61,076 nt of DNA from Streptomyces sp. NRRL F-6131 (GTDB lineage Bacteria > Actinomycetota > Actinomycetes > Streptomycetales > Streptomycetaceae): contig JOHN01000046.1 of the NCBI GenBank assembly GCA_000719695.1, positions 1-61,076 on the forward strand, written 5' to 3'. Shown piece after piece: positions 50,281 to 57,779 of the stretch; the stretch's first letter is position 1; each line of letters opens with the position of its first letter. A program made the translations under genes and the position numbers. The notes below the pieces were generated by a model. That model was not told the origin of the DNA, did not search any database, and saw only the letters and a list, made by a program, of their open reading frames with translations.

Positions 50281-51153
50281 ATGAGCAATTCGGTGCCCTA
50301 CTCGCTGCCTTCCGGACTGCCGCGGCTGGACCGTTGCGCCGTCATGGGCGTGGTCAACGTGACCCCGGACTCCTTCTCGGACGGTGGGCTGTGGCACGAC
50401 CCCGCCAAGGCGATCGCCCACGGCCTCGCGCTGCGCGCCCGGGGAGCGGACCTGGTCGACGTCGGCGGCGAGTCCACCCGCCCCGGCTCGCAGCGGGTGC
50501 CCGAGGAGGAGGAACTGCGCCGGGTCGTCCCGGTGGTGCGGGAACTGGCCGCCGCCGGGGTGCTGGTCTCCGTCGACACCATGCGGGCCTCGGTGGCCGA
50601 GCGGGCGGTCGAGGCCGGCGCGGTGGTCGTCAACGACGTCTCCGGCGGCCTGGCCGACCCCGCGATGGCCCGGGTGGTGGCCGAGACCGGCGCGCCGTTC
50701 GTGGTGATGCACTGGCGCGGGCAGTCCGCCGACATGGACCGGCTGGCCGTCTACGACGACGTGGTCGCCGACGTGGTCGGCGAGCTCACCGCCCGGGTCG
50801 ACGCGCTGCTCGCCGCCGGGGTCAAGGAGGACCAGCTGATCCTCGACCCGGGACTCGGCTTCGCGAAGACCGCCGGGCACAACTGGGCGCTGCTCGGCCG
50901 GCTCGACGCGCTGACCGCGCTCGGCCGTCCCGTCCTGGTCGCCGCATCGCGCAAGCGGTTCCTGGGTACGCTGCTGGCCGACCCGGAAACCGGGGAACTG
51001 CGCCCGGCCCGGGAGCGCGACGACGCCACCGCCGCGGTGTCGGTGCTGTCGGCACGGGCCGGGGCCTGGGCGGTGCGGGTGCACGACGTGTCCGGGACGG
51101 CGGACGCCGTCCGGGTGGTCGCGGCCTGGCAGCGCGCGGCCCGGCAGGGGTGA
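50281..51153 (+). CDS. folP: Dihydropteroate synthase FolP
   Basis: A 290-residue TIM-barrel enzyme that joins 6-hydroxymethyl-dihydropterin pyrophosphate with p-aminobenzoate; it is the sulfonamide target. Signature segments are GVVNVTPDSFSDGG (about 23-36), VDVGGESTRPGSQRV (about 60-74), VNDVSGG, ILDPGLGFAKT and SRKRFLG. ATG 50281 starts after the repeat array, without a strong ribosome site. The stop overlaps a possible GTG start of the next gene, suggesting coupling with the NTF2-like protein. Confidence 0.95.
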   Translation: MSNSVPYSLPSGLPRLDRCAVMGVVNVTPDSFSDGGLWHDPAKAIAHGLALRARGADLVDVGGESTRPGSQRVPEEEELRRVVPVVRELAAAGVLVSVDTMRASVAERAVEAGAVVVNDVSGGLADPAMARVVAETGAPFVVMHWRGQSADMDRLAVYDDVVADVVGELTARVDALLAAGVKEDQLILDPGLGFAKTAGHNWALLGRLDALTALGRPVLVAASRKRFLGTLLADPETGELRPARERDDATAAVSVLSARAGAWAVRVHDVSGTADAVRVVAAWQRAARQG

Positions 51154-51179
51154 GCGAGGTTGGCGAAGACGGGAGGGTC

Positions 51180-51680
51180 ATGGCAGGTGACGGCAGGTTG
51201 AGCGGGGAGACGGCGGGCCGGCGGTCCGCCGAGGCGGACCGCGAGGCGGTCCTGGAGGCCAACCGGGCGCTCTACGAGGCGCTCGAGAACGGCGACCTCG
51301 CGGTGGTCGAGGACGCCTGGCTGGGCGCCGCCGACGCGGACGACAAGGGGGGCGTGGTCTGCGTCCACCCGGGGTGGCCGGTGTTGCGCGGGCGGGCCCA
51401 GGTGACCCGGTCCTACATGCTGATCATGGCGAACACCGAGTACATCCAGTTCATCCTCACGGACGAGGAGGCGGAGGTGCACGGCGATGTGGCCCTTGTC
51501 ACGTGCACCGAGAACATCCTTTCCGGCGGCGAGGCGGAGGAGGAGGGCGAGCTCGGTCCGCTGGTCGGCGGAAAGGTCGTGTCGACCAATCTCTTCCGGC
51601 GCACCCCGGCTGGGTGGAAACTCTGGTCCCACCACGGTTCACCCGTTCTGACCAGCGCCGACGAGGACGACGAGGACTGA
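51180..51680 (+). CDS. NTF2-like (SnoaL-fold) protein in the folate operon
   Basis: A 166-residue protein of the nuclear-transport-factor-2-like superfamily. It shows VLEANRALYEALENGDLAVVEDAWL (helix 1 region) and the C-terminal FRRTPAGWKLWSHHGSPV strand pair with an acidic tail EDDED. Function is unknown; in streptomycetes it lies between folP and folB, which hints at a folate link but does not prove one. The ATG at 51180 follows GGGAGGG; an in-frame GTG at 51150 overlapping the folP stop is an equally possible start. Confidence 0.82.
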   Translation: MAGDGRLSGETAGRRSAEADREAVLEANRALYEALENGDLAVVEDAWLGAADADDKGGVVCVHPGWPVLRGRAQVTRSYMLIMANTEYIQFILTDEEAEVHGDVALVTCTENILSGGEAEEEGELGPLVGGKVVSTNLFRRTPAGWKLWSHHGSPVLTSADEDDED

Positions 51681-51934
51681 TTCCGGGAGCCGGCGGAAAA
51701 CCGGGGGAAATCGTCGCCGTGCGGTGGCCGGGGAATTCCCGGCAGGTCACCGAACGTTCACGTCAATCGCCAATGCGGCGTGCGTGACGACGGTTCGTGC
51801 CGGGTAGGACGGTCGGGTGTTGTCGGCGCGCGCGGGTAGATTCGAAAAATCAGCGGCGGGCGCGACGCCCGTCTCCGCCCTGCCCGCCCTCCTCGTCCGG
51901 GGCGGGGCCCGTCCGACTGGGAGCAGTGATTCGT

Positions 51935-52297
51935 TTGCTGGACCGCGTCACCCTGCGGGGCCTGCGTGCCCGCGGCCACCACGGCGTCTTCGAGCGCGAA
52001 CGGGCCGAGGGCCAGACCTTCGTCGTCGACCTGGTGCTGTACCTGGACACCCGTCCGGCCGCCGCCGGCGACGACCTGACCCGTACGGCGCACTACGGCA
52101 TCGTGGCCGAGGAGGTCACCGCGATCATCGCCGGTGAGCCGGTCGAGCTGATCGAGACGCTGGCCCAGCGGATCGCGGACCAGTGCCTGAAGCACGAGCC
52201 GGTGGAGGAGGTCGAGGTGACCGTCCACAAGCCGGACGCCCCGATCACCGTGCCGTTCGACGACGTGACCGTGACCATCCACCGGACCCGCGGGTGA
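51935..52297 (+). CDS. folB: Dihydroneopterin aldolase FolB
   Basis: A 120-residue enzyme that splits dihydroneopterin to 6-hydroxymethyl-dihydropterin and glycolaldehyde. The N-terminal LDRVTLRGLRARGHHGVFE motif and the catalytic region LVLYLDTR...HYGIVAEEV...VELIETLAQRIAD, with the conserved Glu and Tyr, are typical, and VTVHKPDAPI matches the end of the family. The TTG at 51935 is selected because the product then has family length and N-terminus; GTG 51926 has a ribosome site only 2 nt away. It precedes folK by 61 nt. Confidence 0.93.
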   Translation: MLDRVTLRGLRARGHHGVFERERAEGQTFVVDLVLYLDTRPAAAGDDLTRTAHYGIVAEEVTAIIAGEPVELIETLAQRIADQCLKHEPVEEVEVTVHKPDAPITVPFDDVTVTIHRTRG

Positions 52298-52358
52298 TCC
52301 GTCCCGCGCGTCCGGTGCCCGCCGCAGGGCGGCCCGTCTCAGCCCTAGGGGAAGTGCG

Positions 52359-52958
52359 ATGACCACCAGTGACCCGACCGCCTCGCCGAGCGCCTTCGAC
52401 CTGGAGGAGCGGGTGGACTCGGTCGACACCACCCTGCACAGCCAGCGCTGCGCCGTGATCGCCCTCGGCTCCAACCTGGGCAACCGCCTGGACACCCTCC
52501 AGGGGGCCGTGGACGCCCTCGCGGACACGCCCGGGCTCAGGATCAAGGCCGTCTCCGCGGTGTACGAGACGGACGCCGTGGGCGGCCCCGCGGAGCAGCC
52601 CGCCTACTACAACGCGGTGGTCGTGCTCAGCACCACGCTGCCGCCGCGCGACCTGCTGGAGCGCGGCAACGCGATCGAGGACGCCTTCGGCCGGGTCCGC
52701 ACCGTCCACTGGGGCCCGCGCACGCTGGACGTCGACATCCTGAGCTACGAGGGCGTCGTCAGCGAGGACCCGCAGCTGCTGCTGCCGCACCCGCGCTCGC
52801 ACGAGCGGGCCTTCGTGCTCGCCCCGTGGCTGGACGCCCAGCCCGAGGCCGAGCTGCCCGGGCACGGGCCGGTCGCCGCGCTGCTGGCGGCCCTCGGCGG
52901 CGCGGAGGCCCAGGGCGTCCGGCGGCGCGAGGACATCCGGCTGACCCTGCCGGAGTAG
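52359..52958 (+). CDS. folK: HPPK, 6-hydroxymethyl-dihydropterin pyrophosphokinase FolK
   Basis: A 199-residue enzyme that phosphorylates the FolB product for use by FolP. Conserved segments are IALGSNLGNRLDTLQ (about 34-48), YETDAVGGPAEQPAYYNAVV and GPRTLDVDILSY, with the Mg-binding Asp pair. An extra 30-residue polar N-terminus precedes the domain, which is usual in streptomycetes. ATG 52359 has GGGGAAG 6 nt upstream. It is last in the folB-folK pair. Confidence 0.95.
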   Translation: MTTSDPTASPSAFDLEERVDSVDTTLHSQRCAVIALGSNLGNRLDTLQGAVDALADTPGLRIKAVSAVYETDAVGGPAEQPAYYNAVVVLSTTLPPRDLLERGNAIEDAFGRVRTVHWGPRTLDVDILSYEGVVSEDPQLLLPHPRSHERAFVLAPWLDAQPEAELPGHGPVAALLAALGGAEAQGVRRREDIRLTLPE

Positions 52959-53171
52959 GGCCGGTCCTCGCCGCCGCGGCGGGTCGGGGAACTCGGCCGG
53001 GGCCGTCGACCGTACCCATAGGTGTCCGCCCCGGTCCGGGTCCCCTGCGGGCCGGGCCCGGTACGGTGGCCTGACGCCGCCGCACCGGTGCCCCGGGGCG
53101 GTCGGTTCCGCCGTCGCCGCCCGTGTTGCCCGTTGCCCGTCGCCCGTCGCCCGGGAAAGGACCTCGTCCGA

Positions 53172-53666
53172 GTGAAGCTGCTTCGCCTCCGTCTGCTGGT
53201 CGGCATCACCGCCGCCACGACGGCGCTGTCCTGGGCCGGTGCCAAGCTCTGGGCCTCCCTGGACACGCTGCCCGCCGTGCCGGGCGCGGCGCCGGTGGTG
53301 CTGGCCGCGGTGGCGGTGATCCTGCTCGCGACCGCGCTCTCGCTGCGTTCGCGGCTGAAGGCTGCGCGCGAGCGGCAGCCCGGGGCGAAGGGGGTCGACC
53401 CGCTGGGCGCCGCCCGCGCGGTCGTGCTCGGACAGGCCAGCGCGCTGGTCTCGGCGGTCGTCACCGGCATCTACGCCGGCGCCGGGATCCAGCTGCTGGG
53501 CGAGCTGGACGTGCCGGCCCGCAAGGACCAGGCGATCACCGCCGGGTTCGCGGTACTGGCCGGAGTGGCGGTGATCGCGGCGGCGCTCTGGCTGCAGCAC
53601 GTCTGCAAGCTGCCCGAGAACCACGACGACCCCGGCGGGCACGGGCCGGCGGCCACCCACCGCTGA
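53172..53666 (+). CDS. DUF3180 membrane protein
   Basis: A 164-residue protein with four membrane helices (about 5-25, 36-56, 86-108 and 118-140), the DUF3180 layout. It is found after folK in actinobacteria, a conserved neighbourhood with no known function. GTG 53172 has AAAGGA about 12 nt upstream. Confidence 0.82.
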   Translation: MKLLRLRLLVGITAATTALSWAGAKLWASLDTLPAVPGAAPVVLAAVAVILLATALSLRSRLKAARERQPGAKGVDPLGAARAVVLGQASALVSAVVTGIYAGAGIQLLGELDVPARKDQAITAGFAVLAGVAVIAAALWLQHVCKLPENHDDPGGHGPAATHR

Positions 53667-53752
53667 CCGGCCCCTTTCCGGTGATCTTGAGTGATTTCCC
53701 GGATGCGTCCGGTTGATCCGGCGCGGTGTCAAGGGCGGAAGCCGACCCTGGG

Positions 53753-53782
53753 CTGACACGGCCCCAATTCGCACGCTAGTTT
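53753..53782 (+). promoter_or_regulatory. Promoter of the coiled-coil membrane protein gene
   Basis: CTGACA (53753-53758) and TAGTTT (53777-53782) are 18 nt apart. The ATG at 53789 lies 6 nt after the -10, so the transcript is probably leaderless. Confidence 0.65.
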
Positions 53783-53788
53783 CTTGGC

Positions 53789-54952
53789 ATGTCTCGCGGA
53801 CGCCACCGTCATTCCTCCGTCCTCGGCCGGGTCTTTCCCCCCACCGCCGCCGGCGTGCTCCTCGTCGCCGCGCTGGGAGCGCTGCTGTTCAGTCAGGACA
53901 CCGTGCTGGTCCGCTCGGTGGGCGTCGCCTCGGTGCTCGCGACGCTCGGCTTCGCCGTGCTGCTGCGCCAGCGCGACCGGGCCGCCCGGGCGGCGGCCGA
54001 GGTCTCCGCGGCGCAGCGGCTGCGGGCCGAGGAGCGGTTCGAGGAGCAGCTCGCCGAGGCCGAGTACGCGGCCGAGGTGGCCGAGGAGCGGGCGACCCGC
54101 TTTGGGCGACGGCTGACCGCCGAGAAGTCCCGGCTGGCGAAGGCCGAGACGGAGACGGCCCGGCTGCTCAAGGAACGGGCCGTGATGGTGGCCGCGCAGG
54201 CGCTCAAGGAGGCCGAGGCGGCCCAGCGGGCGCTCGCCGCGAGCCGTCCCAAGTACCCGGCCAGCCCGGCCGCCTACGTCCGCGCCGGCGCCGCGCTGCG
54301 GCAGCTGGAGCGGCGGGCGCAGCAGCAGGAGGCGCAGCGGGAGCGGGAGGCCCGGCGGGAGGCCGAGCGCGCAGCCGAGCGGGAGCGCGCGGAGGTCGCG
54401 CTGCGGGCGCGGGCGGTGCCCGCGACCACGTCCGCGCCGGTGCCCGAGCGGGTCGTGCCGACGGTTCCGGCCCCGGTCGCCCCCGCCGCCCCGGTCCGGC
54501 CGGTGCTGACGGCGACCGTGGGGCAGCTCGGCGGGGCGCCCGCCGCGCAGCCGGTGCGGCCGGCCGAGCGGCAGCGTCCGCGGCCGGCGGCGCAGGGGGC
54601 GCCGCGTCCGCAGGGCTTCAGCTTCTTCGGGCGGGGCGCCGGCGGGGTGGCCCGCCCGGCCGCGCCGACCCCTGCCGTGGGCAGTGTCGCGGAGCTCGGC
54701 GAGCGGGCCGACCTGGCCGACGTGGTCGGGGACGAGGTGGTCGCCGCCCAGGCGCGGAGGCAGGCCGAGGCGCGGGCGCAGGCCCGGGCCGAGGTGCGGG
54801 ACCCGGAGCCGGCCGGGCGTCCGGAGGGCTCCGAGGAGCGGACCCAGGTGCTGCCGCAGGTCGGCGCGCCGGCCGGGCCCCAGGTGGTCGACCTGACCCC
54901 GCACGACGAGACCGAGCAGATCGAGGTGCCGGAGCTGCGCGCCTCCCGCTGA
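53789..54952 (+). CDS. Membrane-anchored coiled-coil protein of unknown function
   Basis: A 387-residue protein. Two membrane helices near the N-terminus (about 15-33 and 39-58) are followed by a long Ala/Glu/Arg-rich coiled coil (about 60-190). A low-complexity Pro/Ala region (about 200-290) contains GFSFFGRG, and an acidic end carries TQVLPQV and TPHDETEQIEVPEL. No catalytic motif is seen. It may be a scaffold or signalling partner; I do not recognise the family. It is probably a single-gene transcript starting leaderless at the ATG. Confidence 0.75.
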   Translation: MSRGRHRHSSVLGRVFPPTAAGVLLVAALGALLFSQDTVLVRSVGVASVLATLGFAVLLRQRDRAARAAAEVSAAQRLRAEERFEEQLAEAEYAAEVAEERATRFGRRLTAEKSRLAKAETETARLLKERAVMVAAQALKEAEAAQRALAASRPKYPASPAAYVRAGAALRQLERRAQQQEAQREREARREAERAAERERAEVALRARAVPATTSAPVPERVVPTVPAPVAPAAPVRPVLTATVGQLGGAPAAQPVRPAERQRPRPAAQGAPRPQGFSFFGRGAGGVARPAAPTPAVGSVAELGERADLADVVGDEVVAAQARRQAEARAQARAEVRDPEPAGRPEGSEERTQVLPQVGAPAGPQVVDLTPHDETEQIEVPELRASR

Positions 54953-55128
54953 GGCGGCGCGCGGAGGTCGTCGAGGAGTCGTCGAGGAGTCGTCGGGCGG
55001 CGCGGGTGGACGGAGTGCCGTCCGCCCGCGCCGCTCCGTCGTCCCGGGCGCGGTGCGCCCGCGACGACGCGGCGCCCGCCCCGCCGGGAGGCGGAACGGG
55101 CGCCGGGCGGCACCGGGGTGCCCGAGCG

Positions 55129-55704
55129 TCAGATCTGGACGCCGAAGTCCTGGGCGATGCCGGCCAGGCCGGAGGCGTAGCCCTGGCCGACCGCGCGGAA
55201 CTTCCACTCGGCGCCGTTGCGGTAGAGCTCGCCGAAGATCATGGCGGTCTCGGTGGCGGCGTCCTCGGAGAGGTCGTAGCGGGCGATCTCGGCGCCGCCG
55301 GCGGCGTTCACCACGCGGATGTAGGCGTTGCGGACCTGGCCGAAGTTCTGCGACCGGTTGACGGCGTCGTAGATCGAGACCGGGAAGGTGATCCGGGTGG
55401 CCTCGGCCGGCAGCGTGGCGAGGTTGACGTTGATCGCCTCGTCGTCGCCGGCGCCCTCGCCGGTGCGGTTGTCACCGGTGTGGACGACGGTGTTGTCCGG
55501 GGTGCTGGTGTTGTTGAAGAAGACGAAGTGGCTGTTGGACAGCACCTTGCCGTCCGCGTTCAGCACGATGGCGCTGGCGTCCAGGTCGAACTCGGCACCG
55601 GTCGTGGTGCGGACGTCCCAGCCGAGGCCGACGGTGACCGCGGTCAGGCCGGGGGCCTCCTTGGTCAGCGAGACGTTGCCACCCTTGGAGAGGCTCACTG
55701 GCAT
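55129..55704 (-). CDS. TerD-family calcium-binding stress protein
   Basis: A 191-residue protein of the TerD/TerE family. The start [20 protein letters not shown] and the GLGWDVR segment are diagnostic, and the calcium sites lie in [16 protein letters not shown] and [14 protein letters not shown]. Family members confer tellurite or general stress tolerance and are numerous in streptomycetes. ATG 55704 is set by the conserved N-terminus; the upstream in-frame region is not conserved. A nested hairpin (about 55071-55104) lies after its stop codon. The next gene upstream is a conserved unknown. Confidence 0.94.
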   Translation of the reverse strand: MPVSLSKGGNVSLTKEAPGLTAVTVGLGWDVRTTTGAEFDLDASAIVLNADGKVLSNSHFVFFNNTSTPDNTVVHTGDNRTGEGAGDDEAINVNLATLPAEATRITFPVSIYDAVNRSQNFGQVRNAYIRVVNAAGGAEIARYDLSEDAATETAMIFGELYRNGAEWKFRAVGQGYASGLAGIAQDFGVQI

Positions 55705-55815
55705 GGTGTGTGCTGTCCCTTCGATTGCTGTTGCCGGGGATAACGCGGGAACCGCGAGAGTTGGTTCCGCGCGGTCGGGCTTTTCCGCCGCCGGCACGGC
55801 TTCGGGTATTCCCCG

Positions 55816-56313
55816 TCAGACGCGGCGGAACCTGCCCTGGAGCTCCCAGATGACCGGATTGTCGGCCAGATCGGGGTGCATGTCGAAGAGGTCGGCGAGG
55901 GTGTCCTGGAGAAAGTCCCTCGCCTCGCGCCGCAGGTCGCCGTGGCGCACCACGACGGGCGGCTCGTCCGGCAGCCAGGTGGCGGTGACCTCGACCCAGT
56001 TGAAGCGGCGGGCGAACCGCAGCAGCTGGGTGTTCTGGGTGAAGTCGAGGTCGGCGGTCTGCACCCGGGCGGCGCGGCCGCCGGCCGGGTCGCGGTCGAG
56101 TTCCTCGACGATGTCGCAGAGCGCCCAGGCGAAGTCCAGCACCGGGACCCATCCCCAGGCCGTGGACAGGTCCGCGTCCTCGGCTTCGAGGTGGACGTCG
56201 CCGCAGAACAGGTCGTACCGCAGCTCACGCACGCCGGCGGACCGGTAGTCGGTCTGCGGGGGGTCGGGGAAGCGGTTGGAGAGGGAGTAGCCGAGCTCGA
56301 TCACACTGGCCAT
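55816..56313 (-). CDS. Conserved hypothetical protein next to terD
   Basis: A 165-residue soluble acidic protein I cannot assign. Features include ELGYSLSNRFPDPPQ near the N-terminus, DFAWALCDIVEELDRDP in the middle, and a C-terminal HPDLADNPVIWELQGRF. ATG 56313 has no clear ribosome site, so translation may be leaderless. It lies 111 nt upstream of terD on the same strand and may be co-transcribed with it. Confidence 0.78.
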   Translation of the reverse strand: MASVIELGYSLSNRFPDPPQTDYRSAGVRELRYDLFCGDVHLEAEDADLSTAWGWVPVLDFAWALCDIVEELDRDPAGGRAARVQTADLDFTQNTQLLRFARRFNWVEVTATWLPDEPPVVVRHGDLRREARDFLQDTLADLFDMHPDLADNPVIWELQGRFRRV

Positions 56314-56383
56314 TGTCGGGGGTGCCGGGGCCGGACCGGATAACCGGGTGACCGGGCGTGGTCCGGCGCGGGATGATGGGCGC

Positions 56384-56818
56384 ATGCCTGAGCCCATCCG
56401 CGTACGGGGGTCGGTGGTCGTCCCCGACGCCGAGCTCGTCTGGCGCTTCTCGCGTTCCTCCGGCCCCGGTGGCCAGCACGTCAACACCTCCGACACCCAG
56501 GTCGAGCTCCGCTACGACCTGGCCGCCTCCGAGGCGCTGCCCGAGGTGTGGAAGCAGCGCGCCCTGGAGCGGCTGGCCGGCCGGCTGGTGGACGGGCGGG
56601 TGCTGGTGGTCCGGGCCTCCGAGCACCGCTCGCAGTGGCGCAACCGGGAGGTCGCCGCGGCCCGGCTGGCCTCGCTGCTCGGCGAGGCGACCGCGCCGCC
56701 GCCGAAGGCGCGCCGGGCGACCAAGCCCAGTCGGGGCATGGTCGAGCGGCGGCTCTTCAACAAGCGGCACCGCTCCGAGGTGAAGCAGGGCCGCCGCTCC
56801 CCGCGCGGCGGCGAGTAG
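56384..56818 (+). CDS. arfB: ArfB-like peptidyl-tRNA hydrolase (GGQ release factor)
   Basis: A 144-residue stop-codon-independent release factor that rescues stalled ribosomes. The GGQ motif is in SRSSGPGGQHVN (about 23-34). A C-terminal Lys/Arg-rich tail (about 108-144, KRHRSEVKQGRRSPR) would insert into the empty mRNA channel. It lacks codon-recognition domains, so it is not RF1/RF2. ATG 56384 fits the family N-terminus. It is divergent from the conserved unknown gene and convergent with the flavin reductase. Confidence 0.92.
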   Translation: MPEPIRVRGSVVVPDAELVWRFSRSSGPGGQHVNTSDTQVELRYDLAASEALPEVWKQRALERLAGRLVDGRVLVVRASEHRSQWRNREVAAARLASLLGEATAPPPKARRATKPSRGMVERRLFNKRHRSEVKQGRRSPRGGE

Positions 56819-56855
56819 CCGGCCGACGGGCCGGGCCCCGCCGGGGCGCGCCGGT

Positions 56856-57392
56856 TCAGCCCAGGGCGCGGTAGCCGCCGCGGAAGTACAGCAGCGGGCG
56901 GCCGCCGGGGTCGGGCACCAGGGCCTCCAGGACCCGGCCGAGCAGCAGGGTGTGGTCACCGGCGGCTATCCGCTGCTCGGTGCGGCACTCCACGGTGGCG
57001 AGCGAGCCGTCGATCAGCGGGGCCCCGCTGTGCGGGCCGCGGTGGTGCGGGGCGTCGGCGAACAGCAGCCGGTCGCTGAGCCGGCCCTTCATGGCGAACC
57101 GCGATCCGAGGGCCCGCTGCTCCTCCGACAGCAGCGAGACGGCCCAGGTGTCGGCCCGGGAGAGCACCTCGTCCATCCGGGAGTCCTCGCGGACGGAGAT
57201 CAGGACCAGCGGCGGCTCCAGCGACACGGAGAGGAAGGACGTGGCGGTCATGCCGACGTCCTCGCCGTCGTCCGGGTCGTGGACGGTCACCAGGCTCACA
57301 CCGGAGGCGAGCTGGGAGAGCGCCGCCCGGAACTCGTCGGGGGTCGCGTGGGAGGCAGCTTCGGGCTGCGGGGACGGGTACACGTACCGCAC
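56856..57392 (-). CDS. Flavin reductase (NADPH:FMN oxidoreductase-like)
   Basis: A 178-residue protein of the flavin-reductase-like domain family that supplies reduced flavin to two-component monooxygenases. The FMN-binding segment GMTATSFLSVSLEPPLVLISVREDSRM (shown as GMTATSFLSV... at about 46-55) and the C-terminal GDHTLLLGRVLEA are typical. GTG 57392 is the best start within a region rich in alternatives; GTG 57383 is possible. No monooxygenase gene is adjacent. It is divergent from cdgB. Confidence 0.88.
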   Translation of the reverse strand: MRYVYPSPQPEAASHATPDEFRAALSQLASGVSLVTVHDPDDGEDVGMTATSFLSVSLEPPLVLISVREDSRMDEVLSRADTWAVSLLSEEQRALGSRFAMKGRLSDRLLFADAPHHRGPHSGAPLIDGSLATVECRTEQRIAAGDHTLLLGRVLEALVPDPGGRPLLYFRGGYRALG

Positions 57393-57779
57393 GGTAGCCC
57401 GCGACCGGGCGGAACGACATCGGGCCCTGGTCGTAGGACCAGCGGAGCAGCGCGGCTCGGCCCCCCGGGGCGGCCGGAAGGTCACGGTTCGCGCCCGGCC
57501 TCACCCCCAGGGGTGAAGCGAGGGGCCTGCCCGGCGGTCAGTCGGCTTCAGTGCGGGGCCGCGGCGACCGACCATCGGAAATGTTCCGATGGGGTTTTAT
57601 GTCCCGTTATGGGGCGGATGAACCGATTAAGGGTGCATGAGCGTCGTGTGATTTAAGTCACAAGTGCTGACCTATTGCTGACCGAGCGTGCCGAACGCTG
57701 TGCTCCCTGTGATTCAGTTCTTCTGGCAATCGGACGATAACCAATCAAGACCTATCCGAAGCAGCCGGGGAGCCCCCGC
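57393..57779. other. Divergent regulatory region of the flavin reductase and cdgB genes
   Basis: 387 nt without a gene. The stretch 57580-57760 is far less GC-rich than the surroundings. It contains a Crp-type palindrome (57647-57662), a direct repeat TGCTGACC (57665-57672 and 57676-57683), and an imperfect BldD-like box TGACCGAGCGTGC (57679-57691). All point to a complex cdgB promoter. Confidence 0.6.
57647..57662 (+). promoter_or_regulatory. Perfect Crp-type palindrome upstream of cdgB
   Basis: TGTGATTTAAGTCACA has intact TGTGA and TCACA half-sites with a 6-nt spacer. It also satisfies the looser streptomycete Crp pattern GTG-n6-GnCAC. It lies 118 nt upstream of the cdgB start codon, a plausible distance for activation. 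Confidence 0.7.

Noticed and set aside
48250..51084. Very long minus-strand open frame opposite the MprF-like and folP genes
   Set aside because: It is the reverse-frame shadow that high-GC genes create. Its translation is Arg/His/Gly/Pro-rich without any domain, whereas the plus-strand products have clear family motifs.
51150..51179. GTG 51150 as start of the NTF2-like protein
   Set aside because: Possible because it overlaps the folP stop, but the added ten residues do not resemble the family and ATG 51180 has a purine-rich site; kept as an alternative only.
57679..57691. BldD box as an independent annotated site
   Set aside because: TGACCGAGCGTGC has two mismatches to TNACNC(A/T)GNGTNA, so it is mentioned only as part of the cdgB regulatory region.
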